Positions 1-6,829 of a stretch of DNA of 7,909 bases are shown piece after piece (the first letter of the stretch is position 1; each line of letters opens with the position of its first letter). The stretch is taken from the NCBI GenBank assembly GCA_015654965.1, contig JAATGD010000136.1:1-7909 (forward strand). Reading direction: 5' to 3'. Position numbers and translations under genes: made by a program. This DNA comes from Hyphomicrobiales bacterium. Lineage in GTDB: Bacteria; Pseudomonadota; Alphaproteobacteria; Rhizobiales; Rhizobiaceae. The notes below the pieces were generated by a model. The model saw only the letters and a list, made by a program, of their open reading frames with translations, had not been told where the DNA came from and ran no database searches.

Positions 1-57
1 CAGGAGGTGCGCCGGAGGTGCCGCCCCCATCCTCCTGTCTCGTCCACGCTTTTTCAT
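1..57 (-). CDS. Possible 5' end of a minus-strand gene, cut by the window edge
   Basis: On the minus strand an open frame beginning with ATG at 57 runs off the window edge. It reads MKKRGRDRRMGAAPPAHLL, a basic start followed by a more apolar stretch, as in the n-region of a signal peptide. A second frame starting at ATG 76 (MPMVTTHEKAW...) is also open to the edge and cannot be excluded. No good ribosome binding site precedes either ATG. An AGGAGG at 31-36 touches the in-frame ATG at 30 with no spacer, so it does not settle the start. From memory of related alphaproteobacterial genomes, a small secreted DUF2155-type protein often follows the NDUFA12-like gene, which would fit. Nothing in these 19 codons proves that identity. 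Confidence 0.25.
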   Translation of the reverse strand, partial: MKKRGRDRRMGAAPPAHLL

Positions 58-92
58 GCGTTGTGACCATGGGCATGGTCAAAACAGGAATA

Positions 93-112
93 TCCGGCCA
101 AGGAGCGCCGGA
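93..112 (-). terminator. Weak hairpin after the NDUFA12-like gene, possible terminator or attenuator
   Basis: On the minus strand TCCGGC (112-107) and GCCGGA (98-93) form a perfect 6-bp stem around an 8-base loop, 10 bases past the stop codon. It is followed by TATTCCTGTTTT, which is only moderately U-rich. Placement suits a terminator or an intercistronic hairpin, but the stem is short and the T tract broken, so this is tentative. Confidence 0.3.
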
Positions 113-122
113 CAGAAAGAAA

Positions 123-533
123 TCAGTTGCCCGGCGTCCAGGCATCATATTCGCCCGTCACACGCGGACGTTCATTGACAGCTGCACCCGGACGCGGGAT
201 CGCGCCCTTGGGACGATAAGCGAGCGGCGTGCCGGTCTGGTTGGCATGATGGTTCTTCTGCCAATCGCGTGGTTTATAATCTTCTTCGCTCGGTGGTGTA
301 TCGACGCGATGATGCATCCAGCCATGCCAGCCCGGAGGAATGGCGCTGGCTTCGGCATAGCCATTGAAAATGACCCAGCGGCGCGTCCGGCCTTCGGAAT
401 CCTTGCCACCTTGATAGTAGATATTACCGAACTCGTCTTCGCCAACCTTTTCACCCTTGCGCCAGGTATGAAGGCGGGTGCCGAGCGTCTGGCCATTCCA
501 CCAGGTGAAGACTTGCGTGATAAACTTCTTCAT
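123..533 (-). CDS. NADH:ubiquinone oxidoreductase subunit, NDUFA12 family (17.2 kDa subunit)
   Basis: The 136-residue product is a homologue of mitochondrial NDUFA12, an accessory subunit of respiratory complex I that alphaproteobacteria share with mitochondria. It is expected on the cytoplasmic side of the membrane complex. Family hallmarks visible are an N-terminal FTWWNGQTLGTR stretch (residues 9-20), VGEDEFGNIYYQ (30-41), and the conserved core RRWVIFNGYAEASAIPPGWH (51-70) followed by GWMHH. It ends in RPRVTGEYDAWTPG, the usual C-terminal signature. There is no signal peptide or transmembrane segment. The start at 533 (MKKFITQ) is chosen because family members begin there; an in-frame ATG at 569 would add 12 residues without homology. 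No strong ribosome binding site is visible before 533. A candidate promoter lies at 590-618, so the gene probably has its own transcript rather than relying on the acetyltransferase upstream. The other complex I genes are not in this window, which is normal for this subunit in the order. Confidence 0.93.
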   Translation of the reverse strand: MKKFITQVFTWWNGQTLGTRLHTWRKGEKVGEDEFGNIYYQGGKDSEGRTRRWVIFNGYAEASAIPPGWHGWMHHRVDTPPSEEDYKPRDWQKNHHANQTGTPLAYRPKGAIPRPGAAVNERPRVTGEYDAWTPGN

Positions 534-589
534 GATCGATCCGGATCCGTTATTGCCGCGGCCAAGCATATAGCCACCGGGTTTTTCTG

Positions 590-618
590 CTTATGACCCT
601 ATCAGTCGCCCAAGGCAA
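590..618 (-). promoter_or_regulatory. Candidate housekeeping promoter for the NDUFA12-like gene
   Basis: On the minus strand TTGCCT (618-613) and CATAAG (595-590) are separated by exactly 17 bases. Each matches the sigma-70 consensus at 4 of 6 positions, and the preceding C gives CTTGCC, close to the alphaproteobacterial CTTGAC. It sits about 57 bases upstream of the ATG at 533. The 154-bp gap between the two genes holds nothing else I can support. Confidence 0.4.
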
Positions 619-687
619 GGGGCAAGTTGCCGCTGTCACAGGAGTATGAACGAACAAAACGGCGATGCTCTCCCCCGCGAGAACGGC

Positions 688-1191
688 CTACATGCTCCAG
701 CCTTCAAGCGATTTTTCCATGATGAGAACCGGCTCCTTGCAGGCGGGATCGCCCCAGTCCTCATTGCGCCCGACCTTCTGATAGCCCTTGCGCTCATAGA
801 ATTGCACCGCCTTGGTGTTCTTCTCTATCACTTCGAGATTGATCGCCCGCACATCGGGAAACGCCATTTCGATTTCCGCGAGCAGCATGGTGCCGACACC
901 CTGAACCTGAATTTCCGGGCGCACATAAAGCTGATGCAGCGAGGCCTTGCCCTGCTCGCTCTGGCTGGCGAAGGCCATGCCGTCGATGCCGCCTTCGCCA
1001 TTGTCGGCCACGACAAATTCTGAATAGGGCTTTTTCAGATTGGCTTTGAGTGCGCCAAGCGAATGCCACTGGCCAGTCACGGCATTCACCATTTCCCGCC
1101 CCAGAATATCGTCAAAGGTCGCATGCCAGGTCGAGACGAGCAGTTCATGCACGGCTTTCAGATCGGCCTCTGTGGCACTCCTGACCCACAT
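688..1191 (-). CDS. GNAT family N-acetyltransferase
   Basis: This 167-residue protein is a typical cytoplasmic Gcn5-related N-acetyltransferase, transferring an acetyl group from acetyl-CoA to an amine; the substrate cannot be told from sequence. Motif A is LYVRPEIQVQGVGTMLL (residues 89-104 region), whose Q-x-Q-G-V-G loop binds the CoA pyrophosphate. Motif B is NLEVIEKNTKAVQFYERKGY (118-137), with the Asn-x-x-Ala-x-x-Phe-Tyr-x-x-x-Gly-Tyr pattern common in the family. Length is usual for a single-domain GNAT. The ATG shares its A with the last base of the gatB stop (TAATG), so translation is probably coupled to gatB; only a weak GAAG precedes it. It may modify a protein N-terminus, a ribosomal protein or a small molecule. 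The linkage to gatB is suggestive but does not prove a translational role. Family assignment is secure, function unknown. Confidence 0.9.
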   Translation of the reverse strand: MWVRSATEADLKAVHELLVSTWHATFDDILGREMVNAVTGQWHSLGALKANLKKPYSEFVVADNGEGGIDGMAFASQSEQGKASLHQLYVRPEIQVQGVGTMLLAEIEMAFPDVRAINLEVIEKNTKAVQFYERKGYQKVGRNEDWGDPACKEPVLIMEKSLEGWSM

Positions 1192-2693
1192 TATTCTTCG
1201 ATCCCGAGCTTGGCCTTGACCAGATCGTTGACGGCCTGCGGATTGGCCTTGCCACCCGTGGCGCGCATCACCTGCCCCACGAACCAGCCAGCCAGCGTCG
1301 GCTTGGCCTTGGCCTGCTCGACCTTGTCGGGATTGGCGGCAATGATATCGTCCACGGCCTTTTCAATGGCGCCCGTGTCCGTCACCTGCTTCATGCCACG
1401 TTCTTCGACAAGCACTTTTGGATCGCCACCTTCATTCCAGACGATCTCGAACAGATCCTTGGCGATCTTGCCGGAAATCGTGCCATCCTTGATGAGATCA
1501 ATGATCGCGCCCAATTGCTCAGGCGTGAGCGGCGATTCCTCGATGCTTTTTCCGGCCTTGTTAAGCGCGCCCAGCAGATCGTTGATGACCCAGTTGGCCG
1601 CAGCCTTGCCGTCACGACCTTTTGCAACCGCCTCATAATAATCGGCAATCGCCTTTTCAGTCACGAGGATCGAGGCGTCATAGACCGAAATGCCCTGTTT
1701 TTCGACAAGGCGGTTTTTCTTCTCATCCGGCAGTTCCGGCAGGTCGGCGGCAAGAGCGTCGACAAAAGCCTGATCGAATTCGAGCGGCAGCAGATCGGGG
1801 TCGGGGAAATAGCGATAATCATGCGCTTCTTCCTTGGAGCGCATGGAGCGCGTCTCGCCCTTGACCGGATCGAACAGGCGCGTTTCCTGATCGATCTTGC
1901 CTCCATCTTCCAGAATGGCGATCTGGCGGCGCGCTTCATATTCAATGGCCTGTCCGACGAAGCGGATGGAATTGACGTTCTTGATTTCGCAACGCGTGCC
2001 GAATGCGCCACCCGGACGACGCACGGAGACGTTCACGTCCGCACGCATCGAGCCTTCATCCATATTGCCGTCGCAAGTGCCGAGATAACGCACGATGGTG
2101 CGCAACTTGGTCAGATAGGCGCGCGCCTCGTCCGACGAACGCAGGTCCGGCTTGGAGACGATCTCCATGAGTGCGACGCCCGAACGGTTGAGATCGACAT
2201 AGGACATGGTCGGGTGCTGGTCATGTATCGACTTGCCCGCATCCTGTTCCAGATGCAAACGCTCAATACCGATTTCAACATCTTCGAACTGGCCCTTATT
2301 GTCGGGACCAACCGAAATCATGATCTTGCCTTCACCGACGATGGGCTGCTTGAACTGCGAAATCTGATAGCCCTGTGGCAGATCGGGATAGAAATAATTC
2401 TTGCGGTCAAAAACCGATTTGAGATTGATCTGCGCCTTGAGGCCCAGTCCCGTGCGTACCGCCTGCGCAACGCATTCCTGATTGATGACCGGCAGCATAC
2501 CGGGCATGGCGGCATCCACCAGCGACACATTGGCATTGGGTTCAGCGCCAAAAGATGTCGAGGCACCGGAAAACAGTTTCGATTCGGAGGTGACCTGCGC
2601 ATGGACTTCCATGCCGATCACCACTTCCCAGTCGCCGGTAGCACCAGAAATAAAACGTTTTGGCTCAGGTGTGCGCGTATCAATAAGGGACAT
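1191..2693 (-). CDS. gatB: Aspartyl/glutamyl-tRNA(Asn/Gln) amidotransferase subunit B
   Basis: GatB is the tRNA-binding and kinase subunit of the GatCAB amidotransferase. The complex turns misacylated Glu-tRNA(Gln), and Asp-tRNA(Asn) in some species, into the correct amide using ATP and glutamine-derived ammonia from GatA. The 500-residue length is normal for alphaproteobacterial GatB. Visible hallmarks are GMEVHAQV (27-34) at the start of the cradle domain, RKNYFYPDLPQGYQISQ (97-113), the PROSITE-type signature VDLNRSGVALMEI (166-178), and MRSKEEAHDYRYFPDPDL (284-301). The C-terminal helical and YqeY-like tail covers roughly 345-498 and includes GWFVGQVMRATGGKANPQAV (469-488). No key region is missing. 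gatA and gatC are not adjacent, as is common in this group. The start at 2693 gives the family's N-terminus (MSLIDTRTPEPKRF) although no clear Shine-Dalgarno precedes it. A GNAT gene is joined directly downstream through TAATG. A candidate promoter lies at 2743-2771. Confidence 0.97.
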   Translation of the reverse strand: MSLIDTRTPEPKRFISGATGDWEVVIGMEVHAQVTSESKLFSGASTSFGAEPNANVSLVDAAMPGMLPVINQECVAQAVRTGLGLKAQINLKSVFDRKNYFYPDLPQGYQISQFKQPIVGEGKIMISVGPDNKGQFEDVEIGIERLHLEQDAGKSIHDQHPTMSYVDLNRSGVALMEIVSKPDLRSSDEARAYLTKLRTIVRYLGTCDGNMDEGSMRADVNVSVRRPGGAFGTRCEIKNVNSIRFVGQAIEYEARRQIAILEDGGKIDQETRLFDPVKGETRSMRSKEEAHDYRYFPDPDLLPLEFDQAFVDALAADLPELPDEKKNRLVEKQGISVYDASILVTEKAIADYYEAVAKGRDGKAAANWVINDLLGALNKAGKSIEESPLTPEQLGAIIDLIKDGTISGKIAKDLFEIVWNEGGDPKVLVEERGMKQVTDTGAIEKAVDDIIAANPDKVEQAKAKPTLAGWFVGQVMRATGGKANPQAVNDLVKAKLGIEE

Positions 2694-2742
2694 TTTAGGG
2701 CCAGGACCTATTCATCAATGCTGTAAAAATCGGTTGTTTACT

Positions 2743-2771
2743 GGCTAGAACAAAGCCCCCTGCGATGCAAG
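2743..2771 (-). promoter_or_regulatory. Candidate gatB promoter
   Basis: On the minus strand CTTGCA (2771-2766) lies 17 bases before CTAGCC (2748-2743). The first matches the alphaproteobacterial -35 (CTTGAC) at 4 of 6 and the second matches CTATAT at 3 of 6. It lies about 50 bases upstream of the gatB ATG and downstream of the tig terminator, where a separate gatB promoter is needed. This is a weak consensus match. Confidence 0.3.
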
Positions 2772-2773
2772 CT

Positions 2774-2788
2774 TTTCAAGCCTTGAAA
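2774..2788. repeat. Short perfect inverted repeat upstream of gatB
   Basis: TTTCAAG (2774-2780), one central C, then CTTGAAA (2782-2788) form a perfect 15-bp palindrome. It lies between the tig terminator and the candidate gatB -35 box and ends 2 bases before that box. It could be an operator half-site pair, but nothing identifies a regulator, and 7-bp arms can occur by chance. Confidence 0.4.
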
Positions 2789-2792
2789 CGCG

Positions 2793-2815
2793 AAAAGGCC
2801 GCGCAATGCGCGGCC
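2793..2815 (-). terminator. Rho-independent terminator of tig
   Basis: Minus-strand GGCCGCGC, loop ATT, GCGCGGCC (2815-2797) is a perfect 8-bp all-GC stem with a 3-base loop. It is followed at once by TTTT (2796-2793) and starts 25 bases after the tig stop codon. It should end the tig transcript before gatB, giving gatB its own transcription unit. Confidence 0.85.
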
Positions 2816-2840
2816 AATCCAGATGCATGAAACAGAAAGA

Positions 2841-4331
2841 TCAGGCCTCTTCAGACTTGTCTTCCGCCTTCTTCTTCGGAGCGGCCTTCTTCTTCGGAGC
2901 GGCCTTCTTCTTCGGCTCGTCCTTGGCGGTTTCATCCTTCTTGGCAGCGGCTTTCTTGGTCGCAGCCTTCTTTGCAGGCTTTGTGTCCGCAGCGTCTTCG
3001 TCTTCCGCCGACAACTCTTCCTTGGAGACCTTCTTGTCGGTCACGTTGATGTTGGCGAGCAGATGATCGACGACCTTTTCCTCAAAAATCGGGGCGCGAA
3101 GGTTGGCAACGGCATCCGGCGTCTTGCGCAGGAATTCGTAGATTTCCTTTTCCTGACCCGGATAACGGCGAACCTGATCGTAAACGGCGCGCTGCAATTC
3201 TTCTTCAGAAACCTCAACGCCAGCCTTTTCACCAATTTCGGAGAGAACCAGACCAAGGCGCACACGACGCTCGGCAAGCTTGCGATATTCTTCGCGGGCT
3301 GCCTCTTCAGTGGTTTCTTCGTCTTCAAAGGTACGGCCAGCCTGTTGCAGGTCGAAATTGATCTGCTGCCAGATGTTGTTGAACTCTGCGTCCACCAGCT
3401 TCTGCGGTGTGGCGAACTGGTAATCGCCATCGAGCGAATCAAGGATCTGACGCTTCACCTTCTGGCGCGTGATCTGGCCATACTGGCTTTCGATCTGCTC
3501 GCGAACCACCTGACGCAGACGATCAAGGCTCTCGATGCCGAGCTTCTTGGCGGTTTCGTCATTGAGCTCGAGTTCGCCAGCCTTGGCAACTTCCTTGACG
3601 GTGATGTCGAAGGTTGCGTCCTTGCCCGCCAGATGGGCTGCGCCGTAATCTTCAGGGAATTTTACGGTAATGACTTTTTCGTCGCCAGCCTTCACGCCGA
3701 TGAGCTGTTCTTCAAAGCCGGGGATGAACTGGCCCGAACCGAGAATGAGCTGCGCATCGTTATCGGCGCCGCCGTCAAAAGGCTCGCCATCGATCTTGCC
3801 GAGATAGTCGATCGTCACGCGATCTTCGTTTTCGGCCTTGCCCTTCTTGGCCTCGTAAGTGCGGGTCGAGGACGCCACGCGCTTGACCTGCTCGTCGACT
3901 TCCTCATCCGAAATATCGACGACTTCACGGGTCACGGCAATTTTGGAGAAATCCTTGACTTCAATCGCCGGCAGAATTTAGTAATTGAGCGAGAAAACGA
4001 AATCGGCCTTGCCGTCGAGGACCTTTTCGGCCTCTTTTTCGTCTTCCGACATGATGACTTCCGGCTGGGTTGCCGATTTCTCATTGCGGTCAGCAAGGAT
4101 CGAGCGCGACGAATCATTGAGGATTTCGTTGACGATCTCGGCCATGAAGGACTTGCCATAGGTCTTGCGCAGGTGAGCCACAGGCACCTTGCCCGGGCGG
4201 AAACCATTGATGCGCGCACGACCACGTGCTGTTTCGAGCCGCTCAGCGAGCTTGGCTTCGAGATCTCCGGCCGGAACCACGACTTTAATCTCGCGCTTCA
4301 GCCCTTCATTGAGCGTTTCGGTAACCTGCAT
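2841..4331 (-). pseudogene. tig: Trigger factor gene interrupted by one in-frame TAA at codon 118
   Basis: Trigger factor is the ribosome-bound chaperone and FKBP-type peptidyl-prolyl isomerase that meets nascent chains at the exit tunnel. Read as one frame, 4331-2841 gives 496 codons in family order. The N-terminal ribosome-binding domain (1 to ~117) carries the signature GFRPGKVP (43-50). The PPIase domain (~170-250) has DRVTIDYLGKIDGEPFDGG and LILGSGQFIPGFEEQLIG. A helical C-terminal chaperone domain follows (~255-430), then a Lys/Ala-rich tail (~440-496). After ...FVFSLNY the next codon is TAA (3980-3978), and homology resumes at once in the same frame with ILPAIEVKDFSKIAV. There is therefore no indel; Glu is expected at this site by alignment with E. 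coli (EFEVYPEV), so GAA to TAA is the simplest explanation. The start at 4331 (MQVTETLNEG) has AAAGG seven bases upstream; an in-frame ATG at 4379 is unlikely. A GTG at 3935 could in theory restart translation but lacks a well-placed ribosome binding site. A real nonsense mutation and a sequencing error are both possible. Confidence 0.9.
2866..2915. repeat. 18-bp tandem repeat in the tig tail
   Basis: The unit GCCTTCTTCTTCGGAGCG occurs twice exactly (2866-2883, 2884-2901), followed by 14 matching bases (2902-2915). On the coding (minus) strand it encodes repeated PKKKAA units in the basic C-terminal tail of trigger factor. The copy number keeps the reading frame, so it is a likely site of length variation between strains. 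Confidence 0.9.
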
Positions 4332-4419
4332 GTTTGAACCTTTATTTCTTGCCATTGTCCCGCCGTCCGCGGCATCCATGCCCCGAAATCATGCGGCGCA
4401 TACTGACACTTTCGCGCAC

Positions 4420-4448
4420 CTACTACAATCAGAGCCGGGAAAAGACAA
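4420..4448 (-). promoter_or_regulatory. Candidate tig promoter
   Basis: On the minus strand TTGTCT (4448-4443) is followed after 17 bases by TAGTAG (4425-4420), about 90 bases upstream of the tig ATG. The -35 matches at 4 of 6; the -10 is poor. No better pair is evident between the preceding terminator and tig. Confidence 0.3.
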
Positions 4449-4486
4449 GAACCGAATGAACAATTCCGCAACCGCTGCAACTGCGC

Positions 4487-4525
4487 CCGCATCCCGGATG
4501 CGGATATCCTGTCTTAACAGGATAT
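4487..4525. repeat. Two abutting perfect inverted repeats between tig and the phytase-like gene
   Basis: CCGCATCC, C, GGATGCGG (4487-4503) is a palindrome with 8-bp arms and one central base. Immediately after it, ATATCCTGT, loop CTTA, ACAGGATAT (4504-4525) forms a 9-bp perfect hairpin. A third, larger hairpin (the terminator at 4531-4558) starts five bases later. The first two have no T tract suited to the minus strand, so they are not obviously terminators. They lie upstream of the candidate tig promoter and could be protein-binding sites, RNA structure in readthrough transcripts, or remnants of a small palindromic repeat element. Confidence 0.7.
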
Positions 4526-4558
4526 AAAAAAGGACCGCCTTTGCGCAAAGGCGGTCCT
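4525..4558 (-). terminator. Rho-independent terminator of the phytase-like gene
   Basis: AGGACCGCCTTTGC and GCAAAGGCGGTCCT (4531-4558) are perfectly complementary 14-bp arms. On the minus strand the hairpin is followed by a run of Ts (4531-4526) and then ATA. It begins 25 bases after the stop codon at 4583. This is a strong intrinsic terminator that isolates the phytase-like gene from tig. Confidence 0.92.
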
Positions 4559-4582
4559 GTCATCTTTATCAGGTGGTGTGGA

Positions 4583-6775
4583 TCAATTGCCGATCTTGCC
4601 AATCGAGAAGAACTGCGTCTCGCCGCTGCTGTCGTCCACGCCATCATTGTCGGTGACGACATAGGCTTGCCCGGACTTCGTGATGGCAAAACCTTCCAGC
4701 TTGTCGGGCACGAAACCGTTCAGCTTCTTCAGGTCGGGAATGAAATCACGCACCAGCGTCTTTTTCACAACCGGCAGCTTTTCGCCGATCTCGACCGGCT
4801 TGAGATCTTTAAGCGCAACCTTGTAAAGCCGCTTGTTGGCCGCTTCCGTGCCAATCAGGTTGTCACGTTCGACGATATAGAGATGACCGTCATGGGCGGT
4901 GATCTCCGAAAGGCCGACCCAGCCTTTTTTCGCAGCATCCAGCGGATAGGCGACCGCCTTCCAGCTTTTGTCCTTGATATGATAGGCAAGAAGCTTGGCG
5001 TGTCCCTTCTGGTCATCGCCCCAGGGGCGCTGTACGGCCATCCAGAGCACGGCATCGTCGCCCTCGCCGACACGGGTAATACCTTCAAGACCAAAACGCG
5101 TCTGATGCTTGAGCAACCCGTCTGGAAGGGCGATTTCCTTCTGGATGACGCCTTTTTCATTAACGTTCAGGATGGCATGCAGCACAAGCTTGTTCTGGTC
5201 ACCTTCATTGGCGAGCCAGAAACCGCCCTCGCCGTCCGTCGTAATGCCTTCCAGATCGATCTTCTGCGCTGCATCCTTGCCGCGCTTGACGAGAAGGCTT
5301 GCTATGATTTTCGCGGGATTTTGGCCAGCATCAATGGTGTAGATAGTGGGCGCGGCGTAATAGGCCGAGTCCGAGACGGCATAGAAAATATTGTCCTTTT
5401 CCGGGTCTGCGACAAGGCCGGACAGCGCACCCCAAGCAATCGGCGTGCCGTCTTCCTTGAGATCAGAAACGATCTGCGGATATGTGGCGGGCTTGTCCTG
5501 CAATTCATAGATCATGACATGCGAGCGGGCAGCACCGTCTTCCACCAGATCGGTTTCATTGGCAGTCACGAAAAGTTTGCGCGAGGGAATGGCCAGCAAT
5601 CCTTCCGGCCCGATGCCCGAAGGCAGCAATTGCACAAATTCCGGCTCGCTACCTTTATCCTTATAGACACCGACCATGGAGCCGCGTTCGCTTGCGACAA
5701 AGATATATTTTGTATCCCCAAATGTTGCGGTTTCAGCGCCTTCCGGCTCGATGCCCTTCTTGTTGCGCTTTTCGGGATAATGACCGGCCGCCGCGATCCT
5801 GTGCTCCAGCGTGTTTCCCGCTTCATAAAGCAGCTTGCCGTCCTTGGAGAAGATGGAAAAACCGCGCGAGCCGCCCTTGTAGTCGCCCTCATTGGCAATC
5901 AGGATGCGGTCATTGTCGACCCACTTCACCGTATCGGGTTCGCGGGCGACATTTTTCATTTCGCCGTCGAATTTGATCTGGCCGTCCTTCTTGGTATCGA
6001 TCTTGTCGAGATCAACGGAGCCTGCCGAAAAATGCGAGACGATTTTGCCCGTTGCCGCATCCACAATGGCGATGTGGTTGTTTTCCTGCAAGGTGACGGC
6101 GATCTGGTTCTGGCTGTTGAAGGATACGAATTCCGGTTCCGGGTCTTCCGGTGAAATCTCCGCAATGCCGGTCAGGTCCACCGTGCGGATGCTGGCGCAA
6201 TCCACAACACCGTCTTTCAGTTCGGCGATTTTCAAATTGCCAGCGGGCAATTGTGGCAGCGCACCATCGTTGAAATCCTCGTCGCGTTCGTTTTCAATGG
6301 CCACAGCGAGGAATTTGCGATCCGCCGAAACCGCGACAGAATCAGGCTGACCACCAAGATCGCAGCTTTGCTCGACCTTTTTCGTGGCGATATCGATAAT
6401 ATCGAGACGGCCCGATGGGTTCTTGTAGCTTTCCGAGGTATTAACGCCAGCAAAGACACGAGAACCGCCGACAACAACCGATGTCGGCTCACCTTTCACC
6501 TTGATGATGCCGCCTGCCTTGGGGGCCTTGGGGTCGGTGATATCGACAAAGCCGATGGCGCCATAAGGGCTGTCCGAATAAATCAGCGTGTTGCCATCTT
6601 CGGAAACGGTAATGATTTCGGAAGATGTCGGCTTTGACCTGTCGGCATCCTTGGGAAGATTGTCAGCAACAGGGAAAGTCGCGATGCGATTGAACACCGG
6701 CTCGGCTGAAGCGGAAAAGGCCACGGAGGCGGAAAGAGCCGCCAGCAGGCCAAGCGTGATCGAACGTGTTTTCAT
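4583..6775 (-). CDS. Secreted beta-propeller protein with C-terminal phytase-like (esterase-like) domain
   Basis: A 730-residue exported protein. Residues 1-24 are a Sec signal peptide (MKTRS, apolar core, SASA before Glu25), so the mature protein is expected in the periplasm or outside. The N-terminal part (~30-400) has propeller repeats of the choice-of-anchor-I/YncE type: GQPDSVAVSADRKFLAVAIE (142-161), EPDTVKWVDNDRILIANEGD (279-298) and GPEGLLAIPSRKLFVTANE (389-407). The C-terminal part (~445-720) resembles the 'esterase-like activity of phytase family' domain, with LSGLVADPEKDNIFYAVSDS (451-470), IDLEGITTDGEGGFWLANEG (506-525), FGLEGITRVGEGDD (561-574) and the acidic TDNDGVDD near the end (708-715), which could bind metal. 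Phytase or phosphatase activity is inferred from family names, not shown by a catalytic motif. Two cysteines (138, 193) could form a disulfide. GAGGGG lies seven bases before the ATG. A PhoB-box-like site upstream and a strong terminator downstream suggest a monocistronic, phosphate-responsive gene. Confidence 0.88.
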   Translation of the reverse strand: MKTRSITLGLLAALSASVAFSASAEPVFNRIATFPVADNLPKDADRSKPTSSEIITVSEDGNTLIYSDSPYGAIGFVDITDPKAPKAGGIIKVKGEPTSVVVGGSRVFAGVNTSESYKNPSGRLDIIDIATKKVEQSCDLGGQPDSVAVSADRKFLAVAIENERDEDFNDGALPQLPAGNLKIAELKDGVVDCASIRTVDLTGIAEISPEDPEPEFVSFNSQNQIAVTLQENNHIAIVDAATGKIVSHFSAGSVDLDKIDTKKDGQIKFDGEMKNVAREPDTVKWVDNDRILIANEGDYKGGSRGFSIFSKDGKLLYEAGNTLEHRIAAAGHYPEKRNKKGIEPEGAETATFGDTKYIFVASERGSMVGVYKDKGSEPEFVQLLPSGIGPEGLLAIPSRKLFVTANETDLVEDGAARSHVMIYELQDKPATYPQIVSDLKEDGTPIAWGALSGLVADPEKDNIFYAVSDSAYYAAPTIYTIDAGQNPAKIIASLLVKRGKDAAQKIDLEGITTDGEGGFWLANEGDQNKLVLHAILNVNEKGVIQKEIALPDGLLKHQTRFGLEGITRVGEGDDAVLWMAVQRPWGDDQKGHAKLLAYHIKDKSWKAVAYPLDAAKKGWVGLSEITAHDGHLYIVERDNLIGTEAANKRLYKVALKDLKPVEIGEKLPVVKKTLVRDFIPDLKKLNGFVPDKLEGFAITKSGQAYVVTDNDGVDDSSGETQFFSIGKIGN

Positions 6776-6829
6776 GGGAAAGCCCCTCGAATGGAATGGT
6801 TTTATCGCGAGGAGCTTTGACGCCAGTCG

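Noticed and set aside
621..631. Small palindrome GGCAAGTTGCC upstream of the NDUFA12-like gene as a terminator for the acetyltransferase gene.
   Set aside because: It has 5-bp arms, a one-base centre and no following T tract. It also overlaps the upstream side of the likely promoter.
688..2693. A compact novel system formed by gatB and the acetyltransferase, by analogy with acetyltransferase toxin pairs.
   Set aside because: No antitoxin-like small gene is present. GatB is a normal housekeeping protein and the acetyltransferase lacks any specific toxin signature.
3936..3980. Programmed frameshift or stop-codon recoding (selenocysteine) in tig.
   Set aside because: The frame is the same on both sides of the stop, so no shift is needed. 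The codon is TAA, not TGA, and no slippery sequence is evident.
2823..4337. A 504-codon open frame on the plus strand over tig, and similar long frames over gatB (1515-2726) and the phytase-like gene (4541-6154).
   Set aside because: They are antisense mirrors of genes with clear homology. Codon bias in this GC range keeps that frame open, and the translations show no recognisable domains.
4496..4508. A 13-bp direct repeat GGATGCGGATATC also present at 7748-7760, and its shared TGCGGATA core with the tRNA 3' end (7846-7853), considered as an attachment-site pair.
   Set aside because: A 13-bp match in a window of this size is near chance expectation. The second copy is inside cho rather than at the tRNA end, and only 8 bp match the tRNA.
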